This document shows positions 51,488-63,869 of a stretch of 64,000 nucleotides of DNA, piece by piece. Position numbers and translations under genes: made by a program. A model generated the notes under the pieces. The model searched no databases. It was given only the letters and a program-made list of their open reading frames with translations, and had not been told where the DNA came from. The stretch spans positions 4,909,517 to 4,973,516 of the forward strand of contig NC_039502.1 in the NCBI RefSeq assembly GCF_003590095.1, written 5' to 3'. This DNA is from Trichoplusia ni. Lineage: Eukaryota; Arthropoda; Insecta; Lepidoptera; Noctuidae. The first letter of the stretch is position 1. Every line of letters starts with the position of its first letter.

Positions 51488-53281
51488 CTAATGTAATCTA
51501 TCCAAATGTTCCGATCTCGTTTTACCGGTAATTAAAATATCATCAAGTAAACACAGTGTGCCGGGCACGCCACCCAACACGCCTTCTATCGCCCGTTGGA
51601 ACAAAGCCGGCGCACTCGCAATACCAAAACAAAGACGAGTTTGTTTATAAATCCCCCTGTGTGTGTTTATACAAGTTAATTCTTGCGAGTCCTCGTGTAA
51701 CATGAACTGATTATAAGCATTTGACAAATCTAATTTAGTAAACTGCTGACCACCATATAATTTAGCAAAGAGTTCTGTTACTGTAGGCAAAGGATACTGA
51801 TCGATAACTAATTGTTTGTTTACCCCGGTCGAAAAATCAGCACATATACGTATAGACCCATTTTGCTTCAATACAGGCACGATGGGTGACGCATACCGAG
51901 AGTGGTCCACGGGTTTCAAAATGCCTAATCCTATTAGACGATCTATTTCTTTGTCAACTTTGTCTTTCAATGCGAACGCTATCGGTCTAGCCCTTACAAA
52001 AACCGGTTTAGCATCTTCCTTTACTTGTAATTTTACTTTAAATTTATTAAATAACCCTAACTTGTCCGAAAATACCAAAGGATAACGACCTTGCAGTGTG
52101 TGAATCAATTCATTTCCATCCACTTGTTTACAGTATCTTACTGGCATAGCGAATTCTAATTTAAACTTTGAAATGAAATCGCGACCTAGAATCGGTGGAC
52201 CGCCATCTCGCACGACATAAACACACAGCCAATGTGTTATTTTCGCATATGTCACTTGTAACTGAGCGATGCCCACACAAATAATTTTATCGCCGGTATA
52301 TGATAATAATCGTTTCCTAGTCGTCGACAATGGTACATCGCTAAAATGTTTTTCATAAATACTCTCAGAAATTGCCGTTACGGCCGAACCGCTATCTATC
52401 TCAAATTTTAATTTAACTCCCGATACCGTAACCGTTTCCGTCATCGGTTCCCCTTTAGCTGATCTAATATTAAAACACTTACCGTCATCGTCACTTTCAT
52501 CCTCAGCTTTTGAATCAACAAAATTATTTTTTTTGCACATTTTACGCAAATGTCCCGTAGCATTACATTTCCTACATTTCGCTTTCGCGAACCGACACTG
52601 CGATGTTTCATGGTTATGATAGCCGCACACTTGACACTGCCCTTTGAAATCTGAACTAGGTATCGCCTTCCGTTGAGGCGGCGTCGCCGGACCCGGCGCC
52701 TGCGTGACCTTGAACACTTCACGCGGCGCGGCCTGCTCCCCGGCACCCGCTGCTGCTCGTGCGCTCCGCGCGTTCTCCGCCAACTCCATCGCCTTGCTCA
52801 ACGTCAGGCCTGCTAGATTTTTCGCGAATAGCTTTTCCCTGTCAGATCCCGGCAACATGCCCATGACAAACTTGTCCCGTAAAGCCTCCTCGACATTAGA
52901 AAATCCACAATGAGCCGTTAGGCCGCGCAATCTTGCGGCCCACTCCGCGTATGTCTCCGCTTCATGTTGCGTTGCTTCGTAAAACTTGCACCGCTCCCCG
53001 AATCCACACCGCTTAGGAATAAAATGCTCATCCAGCAGTCTAAGCACGTCCTCGTAGGGTACGTCTTGCAGCTGTTTTGGTAACGCGAGGTCTGCTGCCA
53101 GCTTATGTGTGCCATCTGCGAGTGCGCTCAGCAAGATAGCTCGTCGTTTTGTTCCCGTCGGATCGCTCGTCTCCGTAATGTCATTTGCCACAAACCACTG
53201 CTTGATGCGGCATTTGTAGGTCTCCCACGATTGCCCATTGTGGTCAAATACCGATAAAACGCCGAACACTGCGCCAGACAT
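51488..53281 (-). pseudogene. gag-pol: mag-type gag, protease and reverse transcriptase (ends at premature stop)
   Basis: About 597 codons from MSGAVFGVLSVFDH. Gag capsid region (1-190); two CCHC knuckles, CQVCGYHNHETSQC and CRKCNATGHLRKMC (about 215-255); protease FEIDSGSAVTAISES (about 293) with ILGRDFISKF; RT with IRICADFSTGVNK, FTKLDLSNAYNQFML (Asp), RLCFGIASAPALFQRAI and CLLDDILITG. The active-site word is LLDD where YxDD or FxDD is usual. A TAG interrupts the frame at DRLH, then the same frame goes on, so a single substitution explains the break. Confidence 0.9.
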
Positions 53282-53307
53282 TTTTACTTCTTATTTGCGT
53301 GGGTAAT

Positions 53308-53325
53308 TTTAATCCTCGTCGCCAA
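53308..53325 (-). promoter_or_regulatory. mag-type primer binding site
   Basis: The minus strand next to the 5' LTR reads TTGGCGACGAGGATTAAA, starting TGG as expected of a site pairing with a tRNA 3' CCA end. The tRNA species was not determined. Confidence 0.55.
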
Positions 53326-53431
53326 TGTTAAGTACAAGGTACACGAGTGAAACAACGGCTTGCTAGTAACGCACTGGCCTTTATTTTAAACAAACGTTAA
53401 CGTGCGTAGGCACACGCACACATACTCAACA
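53326..53431 (-). repeat. mag-type 5' LTR
   Basis: 106 bp, identical to 49000-49105. Confidence 0.93.
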
Positions 53432-53661
53432 GTTTGTTTGTTTGAACGCGCTAATCTCAGGAACTCTTGGTCCAAATTGAAAAATTCTTTTTGTGTTGAA
53501 TAGACCATTAATTGAGGAAGGCTTTAGGCTATAAACCATCACCCTGCGACTAATAGGAGCGAAGATACAATGGAAAATGTGAAAAAAAATAGGGCAGGCA
53601 AAAAATCATAACTTATATCCTCTACCCACGGGGACGAAGTCGCGGGAAACAGCTAGTATAA

Positions 53662-54513
53662 TCATATAACATAATAATGTTGTAATATTCTTGCACTAAG
53701 GGAAATTTCGGAATGTCGTCGGAGCATAGCACGAAGAATAAATAACTGTCTAACAGTCAAGACTTCACTATCCTTATATAGTTTTGCGGTTGGGTAGTCA
53801 CGAGGTTTGCAGTGCATTACCTTGAGGAGATACCTTTGCGCTCTCTGCAATTGCAGAAACAAGGTCTTGTATGTCCCTCCCCATGCAGTAATACAGTACC
53901 CAAGAATTGATTGGCAAAGTGCCTTATAAACAGTACACATTACCAATTGGTCGGCAGAATACCGAAGATTTTTAAAGACATATATGAGTCGTCTAACTCG
54001 CCCAGTAAGAGCCTCTACTTGCGGACGCCAGTCCATTCGCTCATCAAGCAGAACCCCGAGATACCTTATGTTGCCTACGTTAGTCAGGGGTAGGCAGGAG
54101 CACTTACTAGATAGTGAGGTCACACAACTGTGAGCTGTGAGCGACAGAGTTTCCACAGGTGGCTTGGGAGAATGAGGGAGATAAAAACGTATATATTTAG
54201 TTTTCTCTATATTAAGCGTGAGCAAATTAGAGGATAACCACAGCATTACTTCTCTCAAGTAATTCTCTGCCCGAGTCCTTGTCTCCAACCAGTCCCTGCC
54301 ATATACTAATAATGCTGTGTCATCAGCATATGTAAAGATGTCACAAGTTTGGAATTTCATATTGCATAGGTCATTGACATATATTAAAAAGAGCGTCGGG
54401 CCAAGAATACTTTCCTGTGGGACTCCATGCCCAATCTGCTCCTCCTCGCTCACCACCGTACCAATTTTTACAGCTTGAGAGCGGTTTCTTAGGTTTACGC
54501 GAATGTTAGACAT
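53662..54513 (-). pseudogene. LINE reverse transcriptase C-terminal part (right arm)
   Basis: Mirror of 47592-48443 with the same 283-codon translation: ESILGPTLFLIYVND, YADD and YLGVLLDERMDW. Intact frame but only a fragment of ORF2. Confidence 0.88.
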
Positions 54514-54828
54514 TGAAATGAAACTACTTTTACGGATTTTATCGCGGTTTAATTTTAGATTTTAGTTCCCGACGTTTCGAAACCTTTGCAGGTATCATGG
54601 TCACGGGCAGACTGAGATGGCGTTCGTCTTGACACGAGATGTTGCTCGTTCTACCTTCATATTTTAATTAATTACTTGTGGTCCGACCTACGCAGTATGA
54701 GCTCACTGTGTCTTGATGTCTTGCAGCGCTGCTCTTGGGTTTGGCCTTGAGTTTATTTATTATTGGATCCCAAGTAGGTGATATCTTCCAGCCACGGTTG
54801 ATCGTTTGCCTGCTGTACTACCATATGT
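54511..54828 (-). mobile_element. Penelope 3' fragment with inverted tip (right arm)
   Basis: Mirror of 47278-47594, including the inverted tip (gcctgctgtactaccatatg on the plus strand here, near 54807). Confidence 0.85.
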
Positions 54829-55052
54829 CATTCTGAAAGAATTATTATATCATACTCCAGTTTTGTTATAGAAAGCATGGATATAAACTGGTCAAGATTT
54901 TTATTAATACTTCTAATATTTACGTGTATTACTTTAAAATTGCTACCTGAATTGTTAACGATCTCAGTATACTGATCTGGTGTGCAGACGTGGGAGCTTG
55001 CTAATGTAAGGTTGTCAATTTCATTAGAAATGTTACTTATGTTATCAATCAT
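54828..55052 (-). pseudogene. Second LINE: endonuclease start (right arm)
   Basis: Mirror of 47053-47277 with the same 74-codon translation, cut after IILSE by the Penelope fragment. Confidence 0.78.
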
Positions 55053-55064
55053 TTTTACTTATAT

Positions 55065-56064
55065 TAATATATAAATATTTATTAACGACCGCTAACATAG
55101 TGACGCCCCAACAGCGAAACGTCAGTCTCAACATCAATATCAATCTCACTATTACTATGATTATTGCAACATCAACTTTCAAGCTTAGTTGGTCAAAGTC
55201 TATTTGCTGTTTGGATATAAATGATTCCGTTTTATAACAATAAAGTTTACAAAAAAAAGATAAGGTAGATTTCCCGATAAATCAGTAATAAAATAAGAAA
55301 AGGTAATGAATTATACTAAAAGAAAAGAAATAATTTTGAGTATATGAAAAAACATTGTCTGCGATCAAGATAAAGTAGTCACTTTTTCGATTCCAAGTCT
55401 AGTAGGCATTGTTCTGTTTTTATGAAATGGGATACCTTAGTATTAGTGTCCTTGCGTAGCAGTATTTTTTAATAATCTTGTATCTCTACCTACATCGTTA
55501 AAAAAGAAACAATTCTGATTATTATTAAGTATAGATAATCTGCTTTTGTTGTTACATAGCGATAGTTCTGTGGGCTTGGACAGTCAGCACGTTCATGGTA
55601 ACAATTAGAGTTCTGTACTACTCGTAAGAATACTCTATGATTCAATAAAATAAATGTCCAAGATGCTAAAAAAAAAAAATACACATATATAATATGTTCC
55701 ACTTATATCAAATGCGTTTATTTAAGATATAATTTTCTTTACGATCGATGTAAATATACCTAATAAGTTATTATGATTACAATTTAAAACAGCCAGCAGT
55801 CAGTCGGCTGCATCGATAGAAGTCAATTATTGTATTGTAGGTTTAAATGAACAAGCTGGATAACTGTTCGCAAGGTACTGTATCGCACCATTGAAATCGG
55901 GTAGGCGCCGATACCCGATGAAATAAATGCAATCTGAGCGGTCGACATTCGTCGCGTCGAGGCGCGAGCGCATGAGTCAATCCAATGCGGACACCACAAT
56001 ACAAGACGCTCTTATAATGCAATTGCAAGACAATGTGTAGGACCGACAAAGAATTGGGAATTCT
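55065..56064. other. Non-coding stretch (right arm)
   Basis: Mirror of 46041-47040; nothing recognised. Confidence 0.4.
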
Positions 56065-56263
56065 AACCTACTTATCTGCACTAACGACTACCATGTGTTG
56101 ACGAAACCTAAACCACGTCTTGAAGAGGAGAACCAACCATTTGTATGTCGTTGAACGACTTACCTGATGTAGTACAAGCCGAAGCGTCAAAGACAACCCT
56201 AAGCTTGGTTGTAGACTTAGATTCGTTCAATTTTCCATGATGAGGCAAGTAGTTAGAGTAATC
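56065..56263 (-). pseudogene. BEL/Pao reverse transcriptase fragment 2 (right arm)
   Basis: Mirror of 45842-46040, with LPHHGKLNESKST and RVVFDASAC on the minus strand. Confidence 0.78.
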
Positions 56264-56548
56264 AAATGTAGTGTTAAGGTTACTATACTTTTTTTATTTT
56301 ATTTATCAAATAACATACACAACATAACAGTTTACAACAAATCGTTGGGCAGTCAGATAATACAATTACAACAGAAACTTAAACACTAAAAAAGGGGACA
56401 AAAGTCTACAAATTATAAAATTTACACATAAACATAAACAATCACATAAGAAACAACAGTAAACAATCACCTTTCGTTCATCAACTCACAGAATTTCAAA
56501 CACATATAACACACAAAAATCCACCCATTTCTTCGCAAACAGATCGCA

Positions 56549-57405
56549 TTAAGGTTCTGACGTCAAGAGAGCGTTGAGCAGAGTGAGCGCCCGAATGAGC
56601 GGAGAGTTAGTGTGTGAAACAGTGCGAGCTTCAGACACGGCCAGCAAAGGATAGTTGCGTGGTCTGAGCTGCATTTTAGGTACCATGGGAACATAAAGAC
56701 GGACTACCTGGGACACCCACTCAGGGCAGTCCGATTCACTACGTAACATCTTACAAACGAATGAAATTAAATGGTTATTGCGCCCTACTTCCAGAGAATT
56801 GAATGTTAACATGCCTAATAGAAATTTTGTTGGATAAAGAAATGGGTAGTATTTGTATTTTTTTTTTTTTGTATAAAAAGTCTGAGAAAAGCTTTTTGAT
56901 TTTTTTCTAAAAGTAAGGCGTAAGCACTTTCATAGGGATTCCAAATGATCGAAGCAGATTCAGGTTTGCTTCTAACCAGTGTCATGTAAACAAGTCTGAT
57001 AGCCATGGGGTTATGTAACTCCCTCATGTTTCTAATTACAAAACCTAATCTACGATATGATTCAGTAGCAAGTGTTTTGACGAGGTCATGGAAGTTCAGT
57101 TTGGGGTCAAAAATAACTCCCAGATCCTTTACGGAGGAAACTCGGGTTATTAATTCCGTCTCCAAGAAGTATGGCGCAATCAGTGGATTATGAGACCGGC
57201 TAAAGGTCATAACATGACACTTATTAATATAAAATAATAGTTTGTGGTCTATACTCCAACGAAATACTGAGTTTAGGTCTTCTTGCAATGTAGCTGCATC
57301 GAAACTGTTTTCTATCCCGTAAACCAGTTTGAGATCATCCGCGTACAATAGGCATTTAGCATGTTTAAGTACAGTCTCCAGATTATATACCATTATGTTA
57401 AACAA
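56549..57405 (-). pseudogene. LINE reverse transcriptase, second part (right arm)
   Basis: YADD-containing half of RT. The longer homopolymer near 56861-56873 splits it into 57405-56815 (ending out of frame after IQKKKN) and 56812-56549, whereas the left-arm copy reads through. Motifs as at 44698-45557. Confidence 0.86.
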
Positions 57406-58738
57406 AAGTGGTCCTAAAATTGAACCTTGACTGACGCCTGACCGAGTGTGATATAATTTAGATACAAAGCAACCGGACGAATGACGGACATATTGCTGCC
57501 GATTGCGCAGATAACTAGCGAACTAAATTTAAGGAGTTTAGGTGAAAAACCTGTATCACTTACTTTGCGTAGCAACACGTCGTTATCAACACGATCAAAA
57601 GCTTTTTTTAAATCGAAATAAATTACATCCACTTGTATATTTTTATCCAGATGTTCGGAAATCAGATCAACCAGCGTGAGCAGATTGGTCGTAACGGAAC
57701 GATTATGTCTAAATCCATGTTGTGCAACACATAGATAAGGTTGAATTTGTGAACTGATAAGTGTATGTAATATTGATTCAAATAATTTAGGTAATGATGA
57801 GAGTTATAGCTATTGGCCTATAGTTTTCTAATTGCGAATGATCACTAGATTTAGGGATCGGTTGAACGCGCGAAATTTTCCAACGGTCTGGATAAAACCC
57901 TATCTCTAGTGACATGTTAAAAATAGGTAAGATAGGCGATTTCAACATGTCCTTACAACCTTTAATAATAAATGCGGAAATGTAGTCGGGATCTATGGAA
58001 GAATTCGGTTTAAGTTTTTCTATACCATACTCTAGATCACTCATCAAAATTTCGTTAATGTTAATTAGATTTGAAGATTTGCTTTCTGATATGTCATTAA
58101 GGTAATCAAGCGAAGGGGTTTCTGGCAAAAAAACGCTAGCAAAAAAATTGGAGAACGATTGAGCTGCCTCACTACCATTACACTCTATTCCTTTATACGT
58201 GACATGTGTCTCAAAACCTCCCTTACACCGCAAACTCTGGATGTGCTGCCAGAATGTTTTAGGACTGTGATTTAATTTGACCTGAATATTGTGCAAAAAG
58301 TTGTTATACGCTACAGACGTTCGTCGTTTAATGTCAGATCTAAGAGCAGAGAAATTATTGTATGCAGCTTTATCACCACAAACTTTCAATTTTTTATGTA
58401 GCATAGCTTTACGTTTGATGTCACTTATAAGGTCAGAAGTAAACCATGCCGGGAAGGACCTAGATGGCGTTCTGGGTCTATTTTTTTTAGGTAAGCATTC
58501 ATCAAAAATATTATATAGAATGTTATAAAACTGCTCTACAGCCTGGTTTACGTCTTTGGCAAGGTATATTTCCTCCCATTTTAATTTAGAAATTAGGGCG
58601 TACATAAGTTCATAATACCCTTTGGAAAAATTCCAATCTTTTTGCACATCCATGTTACTCGGATTAAATAAATAATAAATGAATGCGGACAACATCGCAT
58701 ACATTGTTCTGAACCCAAAGTAAGTTGCTAAAGCTCTT
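57406..58738 (-). pseudogene. LINE reverse transcriptase, first part (right arm)
   Basis: 58704-57787 carries the linker and first RT blocks to NYRPIAI, where one extra base shifts the frame. VIYFDLKKAFDRVDND (catalytic Asp) follows in 57632-57414. The left-arm copy is continuous through this point. Confidence 0.86.
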
Positions 58739-59465
58739 GTGTTATGGAATTCAGATACAACAAAGGTACCACAAACAATTAATTCTTACAGAACCCGTCT
58801 TTGATTTAAAGAATGATAAGCCAATATCAAGCGGTGGATGATATGAATCTCGTCGCGGCACAAGACCTCCCCCCTCGATCTCAGACACTCTCACTTTGAA
58901 ACCGCTGTCAGAAGATAATACAACGTCCAATTTACCTTCAAAAGCATTCATCACATCATTCCTCTCAGTTAATCCACAAAAACTTAAAAAATAACAATAA
59001 TGACATAAAATGGTAGTAGATGTCTACTTTGGGTTAAGGTTTAGATCACCGAGTATTAGCACTTCTTCTTCTAATGAGCCTATTATTGACTCCACTTTAT
59101 GAAACCAAGACATACATTTCATCAGAAGATCTAGGATGAATATACACAACACAAGCATAATAAGTAGCACTGGATATAGAAAGCCGGACCCAGAGGTCTT
59201 CACCATTCTGTGTCTCAAATTCAGGACAACGCAGCACTATAATACCAAGTTGGGCGGCTAATAGCACGCCTCCACCTATGCCACTCGTACGATCACGTCG
59301 TAGTATATTCCATTAATTGCAGATAAGCTCTGAATCTAGCACGGAGTTGTCGAAAAATGTATCAGTTACAGTTACAACATCACAAATCAGCGTTAATTAA
59401 CTTTGCCTGAAGTGACTAAGCTTAGTTTTGAGGCCTCTTACATTTTGGTATATAACTGAGTATAT
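58739..59465 (-). pseudogene. LINE endonuclease, decayed (right arm)
   Basis: Mirror of 42640-43370 with the same stops and the same motif order (NVRGLKTK, LILGDLNLNPK, YHPPLDI), so the decay predates the duplication. Confidence 0.75.
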
Positions 59466-59515
59466 AGTCTGTAATTGCATTAAACACGAAGTTCGTCGAT
59501 CATCTTTATTGATTT

Positions 59516-60509
59516 TTATTTCTGTCTTCGAAAAAACCACTGCTTTACTCTAGCGTTAGTCGGCCACATGTCCGGGGTGACGCTTTTCTCATAGAAGTCA
59601 ACAGAAACACCAATTTTGAAAGACTTATAATCGCCCTTAGGTTTAAGCTCTTCAATGGTACATACACCCCCAGGTATTTGCTTTTGTAAATAGGATATGA
59701 CTTCATCTGGTCCTGACAACATATTCCATAGGTGGATATAGCGACGCGACTCCACGGCTTTTAGTGATGTGGCTTCGGGGCCCGCTGTACCACGGATAGA
59801 ACTGTATCGCTTAAGTTTTCGTTTGCGCACCTCTTCCCATCCGTCATTTAAGTTGTTGTTAAGTTCAGAATTGAAGCCATTAGGAGCAGTTTGTTTATTT
59901 TCTTGAGGTATATCCGGTCCTGATTCATTACGTTGTGGGACTTGTATGACAGGCGCTTGTAGAGAAACATCGGCCACTAAATTGTCGGAATCAGGACGAG
60001 TAACTGACTTCGGTTTTGGTTTAGTATCATTATTTATGGGACGGAGCTCAGTTTTCTTTTTTAATGTAGGTATTTTGGTACAGTTTTTGGCTTTAACATT
60101 GGTATTTAAAGGTTCAGTATGAGATACAGCATTTGGAATGTTTGTCAATAAATGGCAACGGTTGCATTGCGATGATTTTTCAAGTTTATTGAGTTTCTCA
60201 CTACAGACTTCCATTTTTTGCGTACAAACCATGAGTGCAAAGTTGATAATGACTTATAGTTGATAAGGCGTCAGACAGTTGTTCCACTAAAACATTTATT
60301 TGTTCACGTAGAAGATGTATTTCTAAGCCCATAGATTGTAGTGAAGTACAGGGAAAATGCAGTCGTGGGTCAAAACTTTTCTTCCGAGTTGAAATATTAT
60401 TCATGGTAATTTGCGTATGTAAGCTCGCAAGATCATTGTTAGTGGCAGCAGCGGAGTTACACTCAGGGTATAACTACATACTTCGTTCTTCAAGCGTAAG
60501 CTGCTGATT
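59516..60509 (-). pseudogene. LINE ORF1 protein (right arm)
   Basis: Mirror of 41600-42593; the same frame change in the A-run near 60215. C-terminal motif TPDMWPTNARVKQWFF retained. Confidence 0.75.
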
Positions 60510-60518
60510 ATTACAAGC

Positions 60519-60934
60519 ATCCCCAGGTAACAGCTCGTTATTGCATGCAGCTCAATTCATTATACTCAATTGGTTTAGTACAGCAAGTTATGAATCAATT
60601 GTTAAATATTAAATATTATTCACTATTTTGCGGCGACAAATTCCGAGAAATCAACAAAAAAGCGCACCTGTGTCCAGCGACTGCGTTTGTGTGCGTAGAA
60701 GCGGGCAATCCGCGGGTAGTCTTAGGTCAGGGTTAATATTCGTTATGCAAAATTTTAAACAGAAAAATTGTAATTACTCATTAATTATGTGTTGAATTGT
60801 GATGGTATAAACTGTGATAGATAGTTCTTTGTATTATCTTGAAACGGGTATAACTCACTCTCACTTTTGTTTAATATTTACCATTTTAATTAAGTAAAAA
60901 CTACGGAGCAAAACGGTGTTGTCCTAGCGAGAGA
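60519..60934. other. Non-coding stretch (right arm)
   Basis: Mirror of 41176-41589; probable LINE 5' UTR. Confidence 0.4.
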
Positions 60935-61125
60935 AGCGACGAGAAAGATACTCAGACATGTGGCCTAACTGTATATACTCGGTCATGAAACTGACGTAAA
61001 GTTGTTTTAAGTAGGAGTCTTTTTGCAAACGACGTTCAAGAGTAATGAAGCGACGCTTGGCCATTGAATATGAGTCACCTAACACGTCAGGTGATTCTTT
61101 AAGAGGAATGGTAATGGCTACGTGG
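60935..61125 (-). pseudogene. BEL/Pao reverse transcriptase fragment 1 (right arm)
   Basis: Mirror of 40985-41175 with SYSMAKRRFITLERRL and FMTEYIQLGHM on the minus strand. Confidence 0.75.
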
Positions 61126-61304
61126 TCCGAGCTCTGTTAACGCTTGCCTTGTGTCTGCGCTTCCAGGATTTATGTTCCACATAAGACCGGATCCTGTCGG
61201 GAACTACCTAAGGCGTACCTGGGAAAGAGCAGGGCTGTCGCCAGAGCTACGCCACGGTTCAGGCCAATGTTCCCAGAGTTACTGCTACTACCTCCTAATC
61301 TGGG

Positions 61305-61632
61305 TGTGATTGGGGCAACAGAAGTTGGCCGAAATAAAGTCAAATTTCTCTGTACCAAATATTTGCTTTATTTGGACCTACCTACCTACCTGCCGGCAAG
61401 CCTACTACCAGGCAACTATACAAGTGCCGGAAAGTGATTGTACTGTTCGTGCACTTAACTTGAATTATCGGCTCACTGCCTAACTCGCCGCACGCGCGTC
61501 CGTCCCGCTTCCTTGTTCCCAACCAAGTGTGTGTGGGGGGGAGAGTAAGCCCCGCTATCCCCCACCATACCATAGCGCGCGGCGTGTACGCATGAGACGA
61601 AAGAGCTTCTAATATAATTTACATACACTACA
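61305..61632 (-). repeat. Gypsy 3' LTR (right arm)
   Basis: Mirror of 40478-40804. Starts (minus strand) TGTAGTGTATG at 61632; the purine run ggaagaga sits just upstream. Confidence 0.6.
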
Positions 61633-62040
61633 TCTCTTCCTTATTTTAATGAAAGTTTTAATTATTATAACTTTTATTATATTTAGTAACATCTTTATTA
61701 GAGCATCACAACAGATTCTACATTTTAATTGGCATCACAAATTTTCTATTAATTTTTCAAATGTCAAAATCAACTAAAGTTTACAATCAAGCAGAATATT
61801 AAAAGCATAAATAATCCTTCCAATATTCTGGTTTTAACAACCACTTTGTAATAACTCAATCGATTGAATGCTTCCTTCACTTCCCAATTAATCTTTTATC
61901 AGTAACATTTAACCTCATAATACTTTGCTGGTCCTAACTTCCTTTGCATTTCAAATGACGATTTCGCAACTATGATTAACGTCATGCTCCCTAGTTATTA
62001 ATTTTAATCAAAACATCCGATTGTCATATATTTTGTAATA
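61633..62040 (-). other. Gypsy 3' untranslated region (right arm)
   Basis: Mirror of 40068-40477; non-coding. Confidence 0.6.
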
Positions 62041-63055
62041 TTATTCGTTATCCTCATCCTCTTCCTCTCTTTCTGGAACTTTTGATTCGCCCTCTCTTAT
62101 GACTTTCCATTCTCCTTCTACCTTTTTTAGGTGTACTACATTTCGTCTCAAACATTGTCCTGTTTCCTCGTTTTCTACCTCAACGTCGCCTCCCATTCGT
62201 GATTTAACTATATTGTGTTGGTTCAAAATTCATACTAAGTTTATTTGCTTTATTCATATCTTTGATGTATACTTTCTCACCTGGTTCTAGATCAATATTT
62301 TGTGCTTTTCTTCTTCTGTCCGCATACTCTCTCCCTCTTTCCTTCTGTTCTCTGTCCTTGTCTCGTAAGTCCATGTCATCACTCCTATGCTCAACGTCGT
62401 CGATCATTGGTATTTTATCCCTATTTTTTCTCTGGAAGAACAACTCTGCTGGTGTTTTCCTGTGACTGTGTGAGGGGTATTATTGTACATAGTCAGATAA
62501 TCGACTAACGATTCTCTCCGGTGAATTTTATTTTCCGCCTGGCATATTCTTAGTCGTTTCAGTATACTTCTGTTTTGGCGCTCAACTTCTCCATTTTGTT
62601 GCGGCCAGTATGGAATAGAGTGATGTAATTTTATGTCATTTTGCTTACAAAATAACGTAAACTGTTCGCTAACAAACTGTTTCCCGTTATCTGCCATTAG
62701 AGAAACTGGGAACCCGAGCCTACTGAAAACTTCCCTCAGGAGTTTTATCATTTTCTTACTAGATATATCTCGACAAATCTTTATTTCTTGATATATTGAG
62801 TAATAATCGACTATTACCAAAAGATAGTCGTTAGATGGTAATGGATCTAAAAGATCGATTGCAATATCAACCCATGGGTGTAATGGCAATTCTCTTCTTT
62901 TCAAAGGGTGTGGTGCATTAGGTACAGACACGAGTGTGCATCCTTTACATGATTTAACCATCCTCTCCACATCTTGGTCGTATCTAGGCCACCACACTTT
63001 TGTTCGGAGCCTTTCGCTTTCATTGTCACAATACCTGGGTGTCCCTCTTGCGCCG
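62041..63055 (-). pseudogene. pol: Gypsy integrase (right arm, frameshifted)
   Basis: Same protein as 39050-40067, but broken twice: one A fewer near 62457 (ends the core frame after TVTGK) and two bases fewer near 62213 (before VKSRMGGD). DDE core residues in IAIDLLDPLP, LMADNGKQF and NGEVERQNR are present. The lesions are arm-specific, so they arose after the duplication or are consensus errors. Confidence 0.87.
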
Positions 63056-63134
63056 CTGATAGTACTCTGTCTCGCAATGCTTTTGATATGACGATTTTAG
63101 TTCCTCTGAGTAGAATTCCTTCGTGAAAGCAGAG

Positions 63135-63869
63135 TTAATTTTCAATCAGCTTGTAACATTTTACCGCTGCATCCCACTTGCGCTCATGAACGCCTTCTTT
63201 AACTTTTTGAATTTCTAGGTCTTCATTGGACCAACGCTCAATATCGCTCAATGATACCGCTATGGGTCTAACATGCTCGATTATGTTATATACATAATCG
63301 ACATTTGGGGCAGAAAGAGGATCCGCAATGTTGTTTTTCCCTGGCCGATAAATAACCCTATACTGGTATGATTGTAACCGGAGCATCCATCTTTCGATTC
63401 TCGCACACGGTTTTGACTTTGGACTAAATATCACTTCAAGAGGTTTGTGATCAGTCACCAAGTCGAATTCTTTTCCGTAGAGAAACATGTGGAAGTGTTC
63501 TACCGCCCCTACCAGTGCTAATGCCTCTTTTTCCGTTTGAACAATAGCGACGTTCGCAATCAGTAAGGTTTTATTTCCAAATGCAATAACCCGTGGTCCG
63601 GTATCAGTTTCCTGTACTAGAACAGCACCTAAAGCAACCGGACTTGCATCGGCAAATACAAGTGTTCTATCGTGTACATTATAATAGCTCAAATCAGATA
63701 TGTCAGCAAGGTCGACTTTTAAAGAGTTAAAAGAAGCTTGCTGACTCTCTCCCCACAACTCGCGTATATCCGCATTTCTACCAAATCTCTTGCGGAGCAA
63801 TTGTTTAAGGGGTTCTGTTTTTGTAGCTAGGTTAGGAATCCATTTGCCTACGTAATTTATCAAGCCCAT
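63135..63869 (-). pseudogene. pol: Gypsy RT end and RNase H (right arm, continuous)
   Basis: 244-codon open frame: MGLINYVGKWIPNLATK, RNase H VFADASPVALGAVLVQE, TEKEALALVGAVEHFHMF, LVTDHKPLEVIF and KNNIADPLS. It is unbroken here, while the left arm has three single-base losses. The frame continues into RT to the right. Confidence 0.88.

Larger units (their letters stand above)
49000..53431 (-). mobile_element. Young Ty3/gypsy element with short LTRs (mag-type)
   Basis: 4432 bp. The 106-bp LTRs (49000-49105 and 53326-53431) are identical by eye and have TG...CA ends; the 5-bp duplication is gtttg (48995-48999, 53432-53436). The minus-strand gag-pol is nearly intact: one in-frame stop in RT and one frameshift in integrase. 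Very short LTRs and two zinc knuckles point to the mag lineage, first known from silkworm (recollection). It is present only in the right palindrome arm. Confidence 0.92.
48965..53656 (+). mobile_element. Lep1-like Helitron split by mag-type element (right arm)
   Basis: Left part 48965-48999 (TCTATACTAATATATAAAGC ... gagtttgtttg), right part 53432-53656 ending cagCTAG. Together they equal the intact mirror copy at 48449-48703. Confidence 0.85.
56280..60518 (-). mobile_element. Jockey-like LINE inserted in BEL RT (right arm)
   Basis: Mirror of 41590-45825: ORF1, decayed endonuclease and RT, A-rich 3' end at the left. It differs from the left copy by an extra A near 57808 and a 13-base A-run where the left has 11, both of which break RT frames here. 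Confidence 0.8.
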
